The notes: a model not told the origin generated them from the sequence alone. A stretch of 64,000 nt of DNA from Actinopolymorpha sp. NPDC004070 (GCF_040610475.1 NZ_JBEXMJ010000009.1:262848-326847), one strand, 5' to 3'; positions 16,871 through 26,854 are shown, counted from the first letter of the stretch. Translations and numbers: made by a program.

Positions 16871-17436
16871 CCAGCTGTGCAGAGGTAGCGAACCCATGCA
16901 GATCCGAACCCTTGCCCGACCTGTTCAGGTCGGTGTTCCGGCGATACGCCGCGGGGGTGGTCGTGGTCACCGCGGACGCGGGGTTCGGCCCGGCCGGATT
17001 CACCGCCACCTCGCTGGCCTCGATCTCGCTGGACCCACCGCTGGTGTCGTTCGCCCTGTCCACGAACGCCTCCAGCTGGCGCACGATCAGCGTGGCCGAG
17101 TCGGTGGTGGTCAACTTCCTGGACGCCGAGCAGCACACGCTGGCCCGGACGTTCGCCACCAGTGGAATCGACCGGTTCGCGCCGCCGACGCGGTGGTCCC
17201 GACTGCCCGACGACGGCGAACCAGTGCTGGACGACGCGGCCGGGGTGCTGCGAGGCCGCGTCGAGCACCGTTTCCCGGTGGGTGACCACCACCTGGTGGT
17301 CGCACGGATCATCGACGGCACGAGCAGGGAGCACGCACCGCTCGTCTACCATGCCGGTGCGTACCGCACCGTCGACTCCTTACGTCCTGTCGGCCGGTCC
17401 GGACCGGCGGATTCTTCGTTGGTGGACACCCGATAA
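16867..17436 (+). CDS. Flavin reductase (FMN) of the monooxygenase operon
   Basis: 189-aa flavin reductase-like protein that would supply FMNH2 to the LLM-class monooxygenases. Features: FRRYAAGVVVVTADAG, GFTATSLASISLDPPLVSFA (flavin-binding segment), FLDAEQHTLARTFA, and a closing region with VEHRFPVGDHHLVVARI. ATG at 16867, with TTCAGGAG upstream, overlaps the preceding 53-aa ORF by 4 nt. It could serve the SsuD-like enzyme at 4744 as well, since no other such reductase is seen nearby. Confidence 0.9.
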   Translation: MTSCAEVANPCRSEPLPDLFRSVFRRYAAGVVVVTADAGFGPAGFTATSLASISLDPPLVSFALSTNASSWRTISVAESVVVNFLDAEQHTLARTFATSGIDRFAPPTRWSRLPDDGEPVLDDAAGVLRGRVEHRFPVGDHHLVVARIIDGTSREHAPLVYHAGAYRTVDSLRPVGRSGPADSSLVDTR

Positions 17437-17790
17437 CGGTCCGCATGGGTGGCAGCAGGCGCGAAACCAGGCGGCAGTTGCTGCCGCGGCATCGCGGCTA
17501 TCCGAAACGTCGGCGGCGGGCCTCTGCGACATCGACAAGGGCACCTTGCATGTTGTCGCCGACAGGTATGCCAGGTCGGCGTTCGAGGTCACTGCATGAG
17601 CTTTGCTGCGTAATGGGCGCGGCACCGGTGCCATGCCGCAGCCGGGGCAGGGTGGCGTCGCGTGTCTACGTCCGCCCGGCGGGGACGAAGCCGACCCGGC
17701 ATCGCCAGGCTTCGGGACGTCCGTCGGCTCTCGGGGAAGGTTCTAGGAGAGGACATGCGGAGGGGTGTGTCGTCGAGCAGGGGTAGGTCA
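17437..17790. other. Intergenic gap after the sulfur island
   Basis: 354 bp without a convincing gene. A 12-bp palindrome GGCACCGGTGCC lies near 17618 and could form part of a terminator hairpin. An alternative start for the next gene (ATG 17755, after AGGAGAGGAC) lies at the right end. Confidence 0.4.
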
Positions 17791-19407
17791 ATGTCCGACG
17801 ATGCGGATGCGGTGGTTGTGGGTTCTGGCGTCAACGGGTTGGTCGCGGCGGCGGAGTTTGCCCTGGCTGGCTGGTCGGTCGTCTTGGTCGAACGGAACCG
17901 GGACATCGGAGGTTTTATCGCCACAGAGGAGCGCACGCTCCCCGGCTATCTGCACGACACCTATTCCTCGTGGCAGCCGTTGTTCGTCTCCGGTGCGGCA
18001 TACGCAAGTCTCGGCGACCTGCTGCACAAGCATGGTCTCGAGTACCGCAACACCGACGGTTGGACGACCGGGAGTGTGGCCGCCGACGGGCGGACGACGC
18101 TTCTACACCGGGACCCCGAACGCACTGTTGCGGAGTTCGAGCACTGTGAGGACCGGGCGGCCTATCTGGCCTCGCTGGCCTTCCTGGCCGAGAACATGGG
18201 GTCGATCGGTGGGCTCATGAGCAGTGAGCTTCGCTCGCCCGCGCTGGTGCGGTATTCGGCCGGGTTGGTCAGGAGGAGCGGCCGTCACGGCATGGAACAG
18301 CTGTTGCGTTCGGTTGCGACGAGCGGGCGCGGGTACGCGCGCCGGGAGTACCGCGGGCCAGAGGTGGATCACCTCCTGGTGCCGTGGCTGCTCCATGCCG
18401 GGCTGTCGCCGGACCACGCGTCGGGCGGGCTGACGGCGCCGTTGCTGGCCGCGACGCTGCACGGGTTCGGCCTCCCGGTGGTCCTGGGTGGGGCCGGTCG
18501 GTTCGTGGCGGCGTTCCGGTTGCTGCTGGACTCCCTCGGCGTGCGCGTGGAGACGGGGACACGGGTGGAACGCATCCTCGTCCAGGAGGGCCGCGCGACC
18601 GGCGTCCTGGCCGGCGGCAGGGCGATCCGGGCACGCCGGGCCGTGGTCGCCTCCGTGACCCCTACCGCGCTCTACGACGACCTGCTTCCGGAGGGGACAG
18701 TGCCGCCCGCGATCGTCGAGGAGGCTCGAAGGTTTCGTTACGGCCGGGCGGCGATGCAGATCCATGTCGCCCTGTCCGGACCGATCGGCTGGCGCGACGA
18801 ACGCCTCGGCACGATTCCGCTCGTCCATCTGTCCGACGGGTCAAGCAGCACCGGGATCGCCTGCGCGGAGGCGGAGGCGGGGCTGCTGCCGAGGAGGCCG
18901 ACATTGGTGGTCGGGCAGCAGTACGTCCTGGACCCGAGCCGGGTACCTGCCGGAGCCGCCAGCCTCTGGCTGCAACTCCAGGAGGTGCCGCACCTCCCGC
19001 GCGGGGACGCCGCCGGTGAGCTCGACACGGCCTCCGGCTGGACCGCCGCGCTCGCACATGGCTACGCCAAGCGGGTGCTGAACCAGATCGCCGAGCACGC
19101 ACCCGATCTGCACGATCGGACCCGCGCGGTCGACATAGTGACTCCAACCGACCTAGAAGCGCGCAATCCGAACGCCGTCGACGGCGACCCGTACGGCGGT
19201 TCGGCGGAACTGGACCAAAGCTATCTGTGGCGCCCGTTACCCTCCGCCGGTCGACACGCGACCCCGGTGGACGGGCTCTGGCAGATCGGTGCCTCGACTC
19301 ATCCGGGAGCCGGACTCAACGGAGCATCCGGCCACGTCGTCGCGAAGGCCCTCACCGAGCCTGGCCGACTGACCCGACTTGGTGAGCGACTGGCCAGGCG
19401 TACATGA
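17791..19407 (+). CDS. CrtI/PYROXD2-like FAD-dependent oxidoreductase
   Basis: 538-aa protein of the phytoene desaturase-like flavin amine oxidase superfamily. FAD motif VVVGSGVNGLVAAAEFALAG sits at the very N-terminus, followed by VVLVERNRDIGGFIATEE. The C-terminal FAD-contacting motif is LWQIGASTHPGAGLNGASGH. The substrate is not predictable; no carotenoid genes are nearby. Start at 17791 puts the FAD motif at residue 7, as usual; ATG 17755 has a better ribosome site (AGGAGAGGAC) and would add 12 residues, so the start is uncertain. No sulfur-regulon operator was seen upstream. Confidence 0.85.
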   Translation: MSDDADAVVVGSGVNGLVAAAEFALAGWSVVLVERNRDIGGFIATEERTLPGYLHDTYSSWQPLFVSGAAYASLGDLLHKHGLEYRNTDGWTTGSVAADGRTTLLHRDPERTVAEFEHCEDRAAYLASLAFLAENMGSIGGLMSSELRSPALVRYSAGLVRRSGRHGMEQLLRSVATSGRGYARREYRGPEVDHLLVPWLLHAGLSPDHASGGLTAPLLAATLHGFGLPVVLGGAGRFVAAFRLLLDSLGVRVETGTRVERILVQEGRATGVLAGGRAIRARRAVVASVTPTALYDDLLPEGTVPPAIVEEARRFRYGRAAMQIHVALSGPIGWRDERLGTIPLVHLSDGSSSTGIACAEAEAGLLPRRPTLVVGQQYVLDPSRVPAGAASLWLQLQEVPHLPRGDAAGELDTASGWTAALAHGYAKRVLNQIAEHAPDLHDRTRAVDIVTPTDLEARNPNAVDGDPYGGSAELDQSYLWRPLPSAGRHATPVDGLWQIGASTHPGAGLNGASGHVVAKALTEPGRLTRLGERLARRT

Positions 19408-19642
19408 CCCCGTGGCCCGCCGTGCCGGCCGACGATGAGCGCCCGGCCGACGAACTCGCGCGCCCGCAGCCGATGGTTCGGGACGACGAGGCAATGGGCA
19501 ACTGCACCTCTGCCACCAAGATCACCGTCGGGTGGTTCTTGGTGAGCACTGGCGTACGTCGTTTCGCGTCCCGTCCCGCACTGCACACCCCCAACTGTCC
19601 GCGAGCTGATGTGCGACCTGGGGTGGGCGTTGGCGCTACCGT

Positions 19643-20872
19643 CTAGGCCCGTTCGGGAGGAAGAGGGACGTTCCAGGTCAGGGCGGCGCCCTCGCCAGGG
19701 CTGTGGATGGTGAAGGTGCCGTGGTGGCGTTCGGCGCGGACACGGAGGTTGCGCAGGCCGCTGCGGCGGGTCGTGTCGCCGATGCCGCGTCCGTTGTCGC
19801 AGACACGGACGGTCAGGCCGCTGCCGTTGACGGTGACGTCGACGCTGACCTGGGTGGCGTGGGCGTGCCGAGCGGTGTTGGACAGTGCTTCGCGGACGAC
19901 CGCGAGGAGATCGCCGGTGATGGCGTCGTCGACCAGTTCGATCGGGCCGGTGAAGTGGATCGACGGCGCGTACCCGAGTGACGGGGTGGCGTCGTGAACG
20001 ACGTTCAACACTCGTTGCCGCGCGCCATCACCGGACTGCTGGTACGGCACCGGGGAGGGGCGAAGCCCGAAGATCGTCATACGGATCTGGCCGATGACGT
20101 CATCGAGCGTGGCCACCGTCTCCAGCAGCCGCTGCCGCAGCCGCGCGCGGGGTTCGGCGTCTGCGGCAGCGGCCATGCTCTGCAGTCTCATTCCGGTGAC
20201 GAAGAGTTCCTGGAGGACGTGGTCGTGCATGTCGCGGGCGATCCGGTCGCGCTCTTCCAGCAGGCGCAGACCTTCGGCCTGGGTGCGGTGTTCTTCCTGC
20301 TGCTTGGCCAGCACGGCCTGCGAGGCGAACGAACTGAGCATTGCCACGTCCAGGTCGTCGAAGTTGGGCCGGCCCCGACGCTTGCCGACGTTGAACGTGC
20401 CCAACTGGGCTCCCTCGGGGTCCACGATCGGGACGCTCATGCCCGGACCGAAGGGAGCCACCCATGAGCGCGCTGGAGGGTAGAGATTGGAGTGTTTGCC
20501 CCAGTCGTTCCAGAGCTGCGGCTCGCCGGTGGTCAACGCCAGTCCAGCGATTGAACCGTTCAGAGGAACCCGCTGACCCAGTAGCGTGTCGGCGCCCTCG
20601 CCGTCCACGGCAACGTTCATCAGCCAGTTCGGGTCGCCGGTAGGCAACACGACCAGGGCCACGTCCGCATTCGAGGCCACGCGGGCCCTGCTCGCGATGA
20701 GGGACCACAACGCATCCGTCCCGGTGCCCGCCAGCATCGCCGAGGTGATCTCCACAGTCGCCTGCAGCCACGCCTCACGACGATGGAGCGCTTGTTCGCT
20801 AGATGTGGGCATCTTTAATGAACTGTGCAGCAACTTAGTCAACGTATCAACCTCTGCGGGGGTGATTGTCAC
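19643..20872 (-). CDS. GAF-domain sensor histidine kinase (NarL/DevS type)
   Basis: Cytoplasmic histidine kinase, up to 409 aa: one GAF domain (about residues 40-195), a HisKA_3 dimerisation helix with phospho-acceptor His216 in RDMHDHVLQELF, and a HATPase domain with REALSNTARHAHA and VCDNGRGIGDT. It looks like a DevS relative with only one GAF domain. No response regulator is adjacent. Start is uncertain: GTG at 20872 lacks a ribosome site; ATG at 20812 (MPTSSEQALHRR) is a reasonable alternative. The ligand is unknown; DevS GAF domains bind heme, but no heme motif can be claimed here. Confidence 0.88.
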   Translation of the reverse strand: MTITPAEVDTLTKLLHSSLKMPTSSEQALHRREAWLQATVEITSAMLAGTGTDALWSLIASRARVASNADVALVVLPTGDPNWLMNVAVDGEGADTLLGQRVPLNGSIAGLALTTGEPQLWNDWGKHSNLYPPARSWVAPFGPGMSVPIVDPEGAQLGTFNVGKRRGRPNFDDLDVAMLSSFASQAVLAKQQEEHRTQAEGLRLLEERDRIARDMHDHVLQELFVTGMRLQSMAAAADAEPRARLRQRLLETVATLDDVIGQIRMTIFGLRPSPVPYQQSGDGARQRVLNVVHDATPSLGYAPSIHFTGPIELVDDAITGDLLAVVREALSNTARHAHATQVSVDVTVNGSGLTVRVCDNGRGIGDTTRRSGLRNLRVRAERHHGTFTIHSPGEGAALTWNVPLPPERA

Positions 20873-21513
20873 TGGTCACTACTATGCGGCGATTCAGCAT
20901 TGCTCACCTCTGATGCACCTGGGCAACCCACGGCAATGTTGCGATAGTCGAACAAGTAAACCGACCGACTTCTTCCCGGGAGGGAACGGCATTCTCTCAA
21001 TGAGAGGATCTGCGGCCCAGCACTGTCCAGCGTTCTATTAGGCGCCCATTTGCGGCGTAGGGACCCTTCGTCGAATCGCGAAGCTTGCAGAGCTGGTAAC
21101 CGCGTTGGAAGTCTGCAGGTGGTGGCCCCTACATGTGTGCAGCAAGGGTCGGCTTCCACCTGATGGTCAGGGTGGATACCTATCTGCCTCTAATCCCAGC
21201 CAGTAGACATTCGGTCTAGGTCGGGCCATATGGCCTAAATGCCTTACCTGGGATCTTCGCGGCCGCGCGGGCACTCAACGCCATCACCGTTGTAGAACAG
21301 GCCGAAGGTGTTGGCGATGCCGCGATGATTCGGGGTGGATTCCGCCCCGGATCGGGTGGTGGACGGCGCGTTGGCGCGGCTGAGCACCAAAGACTGCCGA
21401 GGTTGCGCTGGCCGGTGTGACTCGGCGGTCATGGGACCGATGAAGGTGAAACACACTTTCGGCGTTGGCATCGGCGTCGGCGCGGTCGACGGATCTGACG
21501 GAGAATGCCTGGA
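20873..21513. other. Intergenic region with a 12-bp palindrome
   Basis: About 640 bp between the divergent kinase and antiporter genes. No credible gene. GGCCATATGGCC at 21224-21235, within TCGGGCCATATGGCCTAA, is a perfect palindrome and a possible operator. Confidence 0.4.
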
Positions 21514-23400
21514 GTGACGAGTCCTCAGCCAGACGTCCCGTTGTCAGCGCGCACGGTCTGGTCCCGCGCTGTGCCGACGCCGTTGCGCGAGTTCGTCCGA
21601 ACGGAGACAGGTAGCGCTGTCGTTGTGCTGGTGGCGGCGGTTGCCGCGCTTGTGTGGGCCAACGCCGACGCGACGTCGTACGACATGGTGTGGCGAAGCC
21701 CGATGTCGATCGAGATCGGCGCGTTCGGTCTGACCCAAGACATTAGGGGCTGGGTCAACACCGGACTGATGACGTTCTTCTTCTTCGTCTTCGGCCTCGA
21801 GGCTCGACGCGAGTTCGACATGGGGGAGTTACGCGATCGGCGGCGGCTGGTGCTCCCGCTGGTTGCCGGATTGTGCGGCATGGCCGTCCCTGTCGGTATC
21901 TATCTCGTTCTCAATGCAGGGCATTCCTCAGCGTCCGGTTGGGGCACGGTGATGTCGACGGATACTGCGTTGGCGCTCGGCGTGCTCGCCGTCGTAGGTC
22001 CTCGCGTGCAGGTGCGAACGCGTGCGTTCCTGCTCACTGTCTTCGTTGTGGACGACATCGCCTCGTTCGTGGTCATCGCGGTCGCCTACTCCGAGCGGAT
22101 TCGGGTGGCCGCCCTGCTGGTCGCACTGGGATTCTTCTGTATGGTCCTGCTTGTCCGCGCCGCCGGCGTCCACCACGGTGCCGTGTATCTGGTGCTCGGC
22201 GTCGGGATGTGGGTCGCGCTGTTCGAGTCCGGTATCGAGCCGGTACTCACCGGACTACTGATGGGCATGCTCGCCTACGCCTATCCGGCCAGCCGCAGTG
22301 AACTGGAGCGGGCGACCGACCTGGTCCGGCGCTTCCGGGAGCAGCCGACACCGGAGCTGGCGCGGTTGGCACGGCTGGGGGTGGGGTCGGCCATCTCACC
22401 AAACGAGCGGCTGCAGCTGCTGTATCACCCATGGACGAGCTACCTGATCGTTCCGGTCTTCGCGCTCGCCAACGCCGGAGTCGTCGTCACCGGCGACATC
22501 CTCGCCGACGCATTCACCTCTCCGATCACCCTCGGGATTTTGATCGGCTATGTCGTCGGCAAGCCCGTGGGAATCTTCGCTGCCACCTGGCTGACCACTC
22601 GGCTGAGCCGGGGTCGGATCCGTCCGCCGGTCGGGTGGGCGGCAGTGGCCGGCGGTGGCATGACCGCAGGGATCGGCTTCACGCTGTCTCTGCTGATCGC
22701 CACCCTCGCCTTCACCGGCCGCCAGCTCGAGGACGCGAAGATCGGCATCCTCTGTGCGGCGCTCTGCGCGGCGGTGCTGAGTGGGGTCGTCTTCCGCATC
22801 ATCGCGTCGCTTCCGCCGCACCTTCGCAGCCGTGCTCTCCTGGGTGAGACCGACGCCATGATCGACCTTGGCGTACCGGTCGACCCAGCTCGTGATCACC
22901 TGCGCGGCCCCCACGACGCTCCTGTCACCGTCGTCGAGTACGGCGACTTCGAATGCCCCTTCTGCGGACGGGCGGAGCCAGTTCTGCGAGAGCTTCTCGC
23001 CGAGAGCGGCGACGTCCGCTACGTGTGGCGCCATCTTCCCCTCAACGACGTTCACCCGCGGGCCCAGCTTGCCGCGGAGGCGGCCGAGGCTGCCGACATG
23101 CAGGGCGCGTTCTGGCAGATGCACGACCTGTTGCTCGATCAGCAGGACGACCTCAAGCCAAGTGACCTGGTCCACTACGCCGATGCTCTTGGCCTCGACG
23201 TCCACCGGTTCCGTGAGGATCTCCGGAGCCATAGGGGCGCGGCCCGGGTCGCCGAGGACATCGACTCGGCCGACCTCAGCGAGGTATCCGGAACGCCGAC
23301 GTTCTTCGTCAACGGCCAGCGACACCACGGCGCGTACGACATCGCCGCGCTGTCGACGGCGGTACGCCTGGCCCGGATACGGGCAGGAATAGCGTCGTAG
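21514..23400 (+). CDS. nhaA: NhaA Na+/H+ antiporter fused to a DsbA-like thioredoxin domain
   Basis: 628-aa membrane protein. Residues ~15-430 are NhaA, with FFFFVFGLEARREF and the ion-binding pair Asp180-Asp181 in VFVVDDIASFVV. Residues ~450-625 are a DsbA-like domain with C481-P-F-C484 in YGDFECPFCGRAEP and the cis-Pro loop SGTPTFFVNGQRH. NhaA exchanges Na+ for protons; the extra domain suggests redox control or thiol chemistry. Fusions of this type are known in actinobacteria. GTG at 21514 is preferred because GGAGA lies 9 nt upstream; ATG at 21505 is only 1 nt from the same GGAGA. The gene stands alone. Confidence 0.9.
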   Translation: MTSPQPDVPLSARTVWSRAVPTPLREFVRTETGSAVVVLVAAVAALVWANADATSYDMVWRSPMSIEIGAFGLTQDIRGWVNTGLMTFFFFVFGLEARREFDMGELRDRRRLVLPLVAGLCGMAVPVGIYLVLNAGHSSASGWGTVMSTDTALALGVLAVVGPRVQVRTRAFLLTVFVVDDIASFVVIAVAYSERIRVAALLVALGFFCMVLLVRAAGVHHGAVYLVLGVGMWVALFESGIEPVLTGLLMGMLAYAYPASRSELERATDLVRRFREQPTPELARLARLGVGSAISPNERLQLLYHPWTSYLIVPVFALANAGVVVTGDILADAFTSPITLGILIGYVVGKPVGIFAATWLTTRLSRGRIRPPVGWAAVAGGGMTAGIGFTLSLLIATLAFTGRQLEDAKIGILCAALCAAVLSGVVFRIIASLPPHLRSRALLGETDAMIDLGVPVDPARDHLRGPHDAPVTVVEYGDFECPFCGRAEPVLRELLAESGDVRYVWRHLPLNDVHPRAQLAAEAAEAADMQGAFWQMHDLLLDQQDDLKPSDLVHYADALGLDVHRFREDLRSHRGAARVAEDIDSADLSEVSGTPTFFVNGQRHHGAYDIAALSTAVRLARIRAGIAS

Positions 23401-23893
23401 ACGAGCGTGCCGGGAGCGTGACCTCGGGGGAGGTAGGTTCCGTGACGTCGGTCGAAACTGACACTACGAACGGCATCCGCAACATGCAGCTGTCCCACAG
23501 GTTCGCGGCGACTTCTGCGGTGTTCGACGAGCCGAATCTGGTGTCGTCGGCTGGGCTGGTCCCGGTGATGGGTCTGGCGGAATCGGCCAGCCAGCCACCG
23601 TGCGGGTTACGAGGAACGAATGGCATCGCTGGCCCTTGAGCCGTCGGATGAGCTCAGCGTTCGGCGTCTTCGGGTCGTCGTGCGTGTTTGCTGCTGGCTT
23701 TGACTTCCGAGGAATCGCCACCCGCTATGAAAAGCTCGCCGCTCACTACCGCACCGCCGTCACCGTCGCCGGCCTCATCCTGTGGATCAACCAAGATCCA
23801 CAAAACAGGCCTGGCAGACAGTGCCGGCGTGCTCATCCCTGCACTTGATGGCAAGTTGCTGAGGCTCCAAGAGAAATCGCATTTCTCGTCAAC
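23401..23893 (+). mobile_element. Non-coding gap with an IS5-like transposase C-terminal remnant
   Basis: Most of these 493 bp hold nothing recognisable. At about 23690-23790 the plus strand reads FRGIATRYEKLAAHYRTAVT then VAGLILWI, the usual C-terminal end of IS5-family transposases. No start, catalytic residues or inverted repeats remain, so it is an inactive scar. Confidence 0.6.
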
Positions 23894-24871
23894 CTAACCC
23901 GCGTTGGCGCGGCGGGCCGTGCTGAACCGGCGTTGGTAGGCGGTGGGGCTGATCGACAGCTTCCTGGCGAAAACCCGTCGCATGCTCTCGTAACTGGGGA
24001 ACCCGGCGAGGACCGCGGCCTGCGTCGCGGTATGTCCTTGGTCGAGCAGCGCCCTGGACATGTCGAATCGGATGTTTTCCACGTAGCGGGCCGGTGTCGT
24101 GGCCAGCTCGTCGTGGAAAAGCCGGGTGAGGTGCCGCGTGCTCACGTTGAGGTGTTTCGCGAGTTCACCGAGCGAGTGGTCCCCGCGGGGGTTCGCCGCC
24201 ACCAAGTCGGTGATCTTACGGAGAGCCGGCGAGCGGGGCGGCGGTAATTGCAGCGGGGCCGAGAACTGGGACTGGCCGCCCGCACGCTGCATGTACACCA
24301 CCAAGGCGCGGGCGACGTCGCGCGCCAGGCGGGGCCCGTGGTCCTCTTCGATGAGAGCGAGCGCCAGATCGATGCCGGCCGTCACCCCTGCCGACGTGTA
24401 CGTGGTGCCGTCGCGAACGTAGATCGCGTCGGGCTCGACGCGGCACGTCGGACAACGGGCGGCGAGCTCGTGCGCGACCTTCCAGTGTGTGGTCGCGCGC
24501 TTGCCGTCGAGGAGGCCGGCGGCGGCGAGAACGAACGCCCCAGTGCAGATCGACGCGATCCGGCCGGCCACAGCCGCCGGTACCCGCGCGGCGTCCGCCA
24601 GGTCGCCGGGGACACGAGCGCGCGGATAGAGGTCGGACCCGGCCACTAGCAACGTGTCGAAAGCCGACTCCGACGAGACGGCGCCGTCGACCGCGAGCTG
24701 GACCCCGAGGCTCGACGTGACGCCCGCACCGGTCGGCGACAGCAGCACGGTCCGGTAGTCGGCGCCGAACCGGTTCGCCTCCTTGAACACCTCCGCGGGA
24801 CCGGCGACGTCCAGCAACGTCACTCCGTCGTAGACGAGGATCGCGACGCGATGGGGGGCAGCGTTCACCAC
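23894..24871 (-). CDS. GlxA-family transcriptional regulator (DJ-1/PfpI + AraC)
   Basis: 325-aa regulator with an N-terminal DJ-1/PfpI-like domain (HRVAILVYDGVTLLDVAGPA, and SICTGAFVLAAAGLLDG with a nucleophile-elbow Cys) and a C-terminal AraC helix-turn-helix pair (LGELAKHLNVSTRHLTRLF, and ATQAAVLAGFPSYESMRRVF). GTG at 24871, after CTGGAGGGACC, gives the normal family length; the longer open frame to 25129 is rejected. It is divergent from the HD-domain gene at 25266 and may regulate it. Confidence 0.9.
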   Translation of the reverse strand: MVNAAPHRVAILVYDGVTLLDVAGPAEVFKEANRFGADYRTVLLSPTGAGVTSSLGVQLAVDGAVSSESAFDTLLVAGSDLYPRARVPGDLADAARVPAAVAGRIASICTGAFVLAAAGLLDGKRATTHWKVAHELAARCPTCRVEPDAIYVRDGTTYTSAGVTAGIDLALALIEEDHGPRLARDVARALVVYMQRAGGQSQFSAPLQLPPPRSPALRKITDLVAANPRGDHSLGELAKHLNVSTRHLTRLFHDELATTPARYVENIRFDMSRALLDQGHTATQAAVLAGFPSYESMRRVFARKLSISPTAYQRRFSTARRANAG

Positions 24872-25265
24872 TCCGGTCCCTCCAGAGCCGGTGACCGGGC
24901 GGACCCCGGCGGCACCGACCGCGGTCGAGCCGGCGACGCAGAAGGCATGAACACCGTTCCTTGGTAGCACACCGTCATCCTGGGATGACGGGGGCCCTCG
25001 TGGGCGGAGTTGCTCAACCGGCAGCGGGCGCCGAAGCCACCCCCCTCCGGCCGCCTTGGGGTGGTTCCGCGGTGCCGCGGCGGGGTGCGGGTCGTCACGA
25101 GAGTCAGTGCAGCGGTCGTGGTGGAGCACCCGGCTGCGATTTCGCCCCGTCCGGATTTAAGTGCTTCCTGGCCGGACGAAGGCAGCGCCGCACGCCGCCC
25201 CGCCGGCAGCATGGACATCGGACACACGGTCCACAGCCAGCACAGTCCCCAGAAAGTCAGAGGTC
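24872..25265. other. Divergent promoter region between regulator and HD gene
   Basis: 394 bp separating the GlxA-type regulator and the HD-domain gene. No gene is supported. It should hold both promoters and the regulator's binding site; no clear inverted repeat stood out. Confidence 0.4.
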
Positions 25266-25904
25266 ATGGCAGAGGTCATCGCGGGGTTGGAGATTCCTGA
25301 GACAGCGGCCGTCGCCGAGGCGACCCGGCTCATCCAGGAGACGACCAGCCCCCTCATCTACCACCACTCCCGGCGGGTCTTCTTCTTCAGCCTGATTCAC
25401 GCTCACAGGCTCGGTGTGAAACCGGATCCAGAGTTGCTCTACGTGGCGGCAATGTTTCACGATACCGGTCTGTTGACTCCCTTTTCCGACGTCGAGCAGC
25501 GTTTCGAAGTCGATGGCGCCGATCACGCGCGCAAGTTCCTCCTGGAGCGGGGTTTCTCGACCGCCGCCGCCGACGCCGTCTGGACGGCGATAGCGCTGCA
25601 CACCACGCCGGGCATCCCCGACCGGATGGGCCCGGAGATCGCGACCACGTACCTCGGCGTCTTGACCGAGGTGATGGGCTTCGGCCTGGACGGATTGGAC
25701 CGCGTCCAGCTGGACGCAATCCTCGCCGTCCACCCACGAGGGGACTTCAAGAACCAGTTCCTGCGAGCCTACGTCGAGGGGCTGAAAAACCGCCCCGAAA
25801 CCACGAACGGCACCGTGAACTCCGACGTGCTCGAGCACTTCATCCCCGGCTTCCAGCGCACAACGACGGTCGAGCGCATGCTCGGCGCACCTTGGCCGAG
25901 CTGA
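25266..25904 (+). CDS. HD-domain protein, cyanamide hydratase-like
   Basis: 212-aa metal-dependent HD-domain protein. The metal motif is split as YHHSRRVFFF then LLYVAAMFHDTGL (the HD pair) and later AIALHTTPGIPDRMGPE. It most resembles the cyanamide hydratase/HD hydrolase group. ATG at 25266 follows AAAGTCAGAGGTC and removes a non-conserved N-terminal extension. Its divergent neighbour is a GlxA-type regulator, a frequent pairing. Substrate not determined. Confidence 0.82.
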   Translation: MAEVIAGLEIPETAAVAEATRLIQETTSPLIYHHSRRVFFFSLIHAHRLGVKPDPELLYVAAMFHDTGLLTPFSDVEQRFEVDGADHARKFLLERGFSTAAADAVWTAIALHTTPGIPDRMGPEIATTYLGVLTEVMGFGLDGLDRVQLDAILAVHPRGDFKNQFLRAYVEGLKNRPETTNGTVNSDVLEHFIPGFQRTTTVERMLGAPWPS

Positions 25905-26323
25905 GTGAGAACGGTGTCAGTCATGTCGGCAACGGGCGTCGTCTCGGAGGTCGTGCCTCGTTCGTCGTGCTCCTCGAGTGGATGCACAATGGCGCTCTGG
26001 CGATTCGTGCGCAACTTCCCAACGAGGCCTACTACGCAGCTGCGAGTGCCCTGCGCCTGTGACGCCTGGAGCACCGGAAGTACGTGCTGCCGGCGTCACC
26101 CGCTGCTCTCCGCACCGAGGATGACCGGCCGAAGTAAGCGGTGACTACTGGGGACAACGAAGGAGCGGACTCGATGGCCACGCCCTGAGGGCCCTGCCTC
26201 GTCTCCCTGATGAGAACCAACGGACAGACGAAGATGCCCTGCACGTGAAGGGGCTGTGCACTCGGGTTGCCTCCACGCACCCGAAGGACACGGCGAAGAC
26301 CACACGAAGGAATCAAAGGAACC
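25905..26323 (+). other. Gap with an unidentified coding fragment
   Basis: At about 25962-26148 the plus strand reads FVVLLEWMHNGALAIRAQLP and ends ALRL, then after an in-frame TGA resumes as RLEHRKYVLPASPAALRTED. This looks like the tail of a decayed gene; the family is not recognised. The rest contains nothing clear apart from the AhpD-like gene's ribosome site. Confidence 0.35.
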
Positions 26324-26782
26324 ATGACCAACACCCAGCGCGTCAACATCGGCAAGCAGCACCCGGCCGCCTACAAGGCCCTTATCGCCATGTCGTCGGG
26401 GGTAGAAGAGGCCGCCGCCGAAGCAGGCCTCAACCCGCTCTTGGTCGAACTGCTGAAGATCCGCACCTCCCAGATCAACGGCTGCGCATTTTGCCTGCGT
26501 ATGCACACCCGCGACGCCCTCGAGAAGGGCGAAGCCCCCGACCGGATCGCCGTGCTACCTGGCTGGGAAGAGACCGACTACTTCTCCGAGACCGACCGTG
26601 CCGCCCTCCGCCTGACCGAGGCGATCACGCGCGTGGCGGACGGACACGTCAGCGACGAGGACTTCAACTCCGCCGCGGCCGTACTCACGGCGGACCAGGT
26701 GTCGGCAGTCGCCTGGCTGGCAACCGTGATGAACGCCTTCAACCGCGTCGCGATCACCAGCCGGTACCCCGTCGGCAGCTGA
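26324..26782 (+). CDS. AhpD/carboxymuconolactone decarboxylase-like peroxidase
   Basis: 152-aa protein of the AhpD-like alkylhydroperoxidase family. The redox motif is Cys54-A-F-Cys57 followed by His61 in NGCAFCLRMHTRDA, the arrangement used for thiol peroxidase activity. LLVELLKIRTSQINGC precedes it as usual. ATG at 26324 follows AAAGGAACC. It stands alone; its 3' end converges on a decayed YbaB-like gene. Confidence 0.9.
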   Translation: MTNTQRVNIGKQHPAAYKALIAMSSGVEEAAAEAGLNPLLVELLKIRTSQINGCAFCLRMHTRDALEKGEAPDRIAVLPGWEETDYFSETDRAALRLTEAITRVADGHVSDEDFNSAAAVLTADQVSAVAWLATVMNAFNRVAITSRYPVGS

Positions 26783-26854
26783 CCTCGCCGGTGACACCGG
26801 CGGTGAAGTGATGGTGGAATCAGTCGGACAGCTAGCGCGAGCTGGCGCAGGTCT

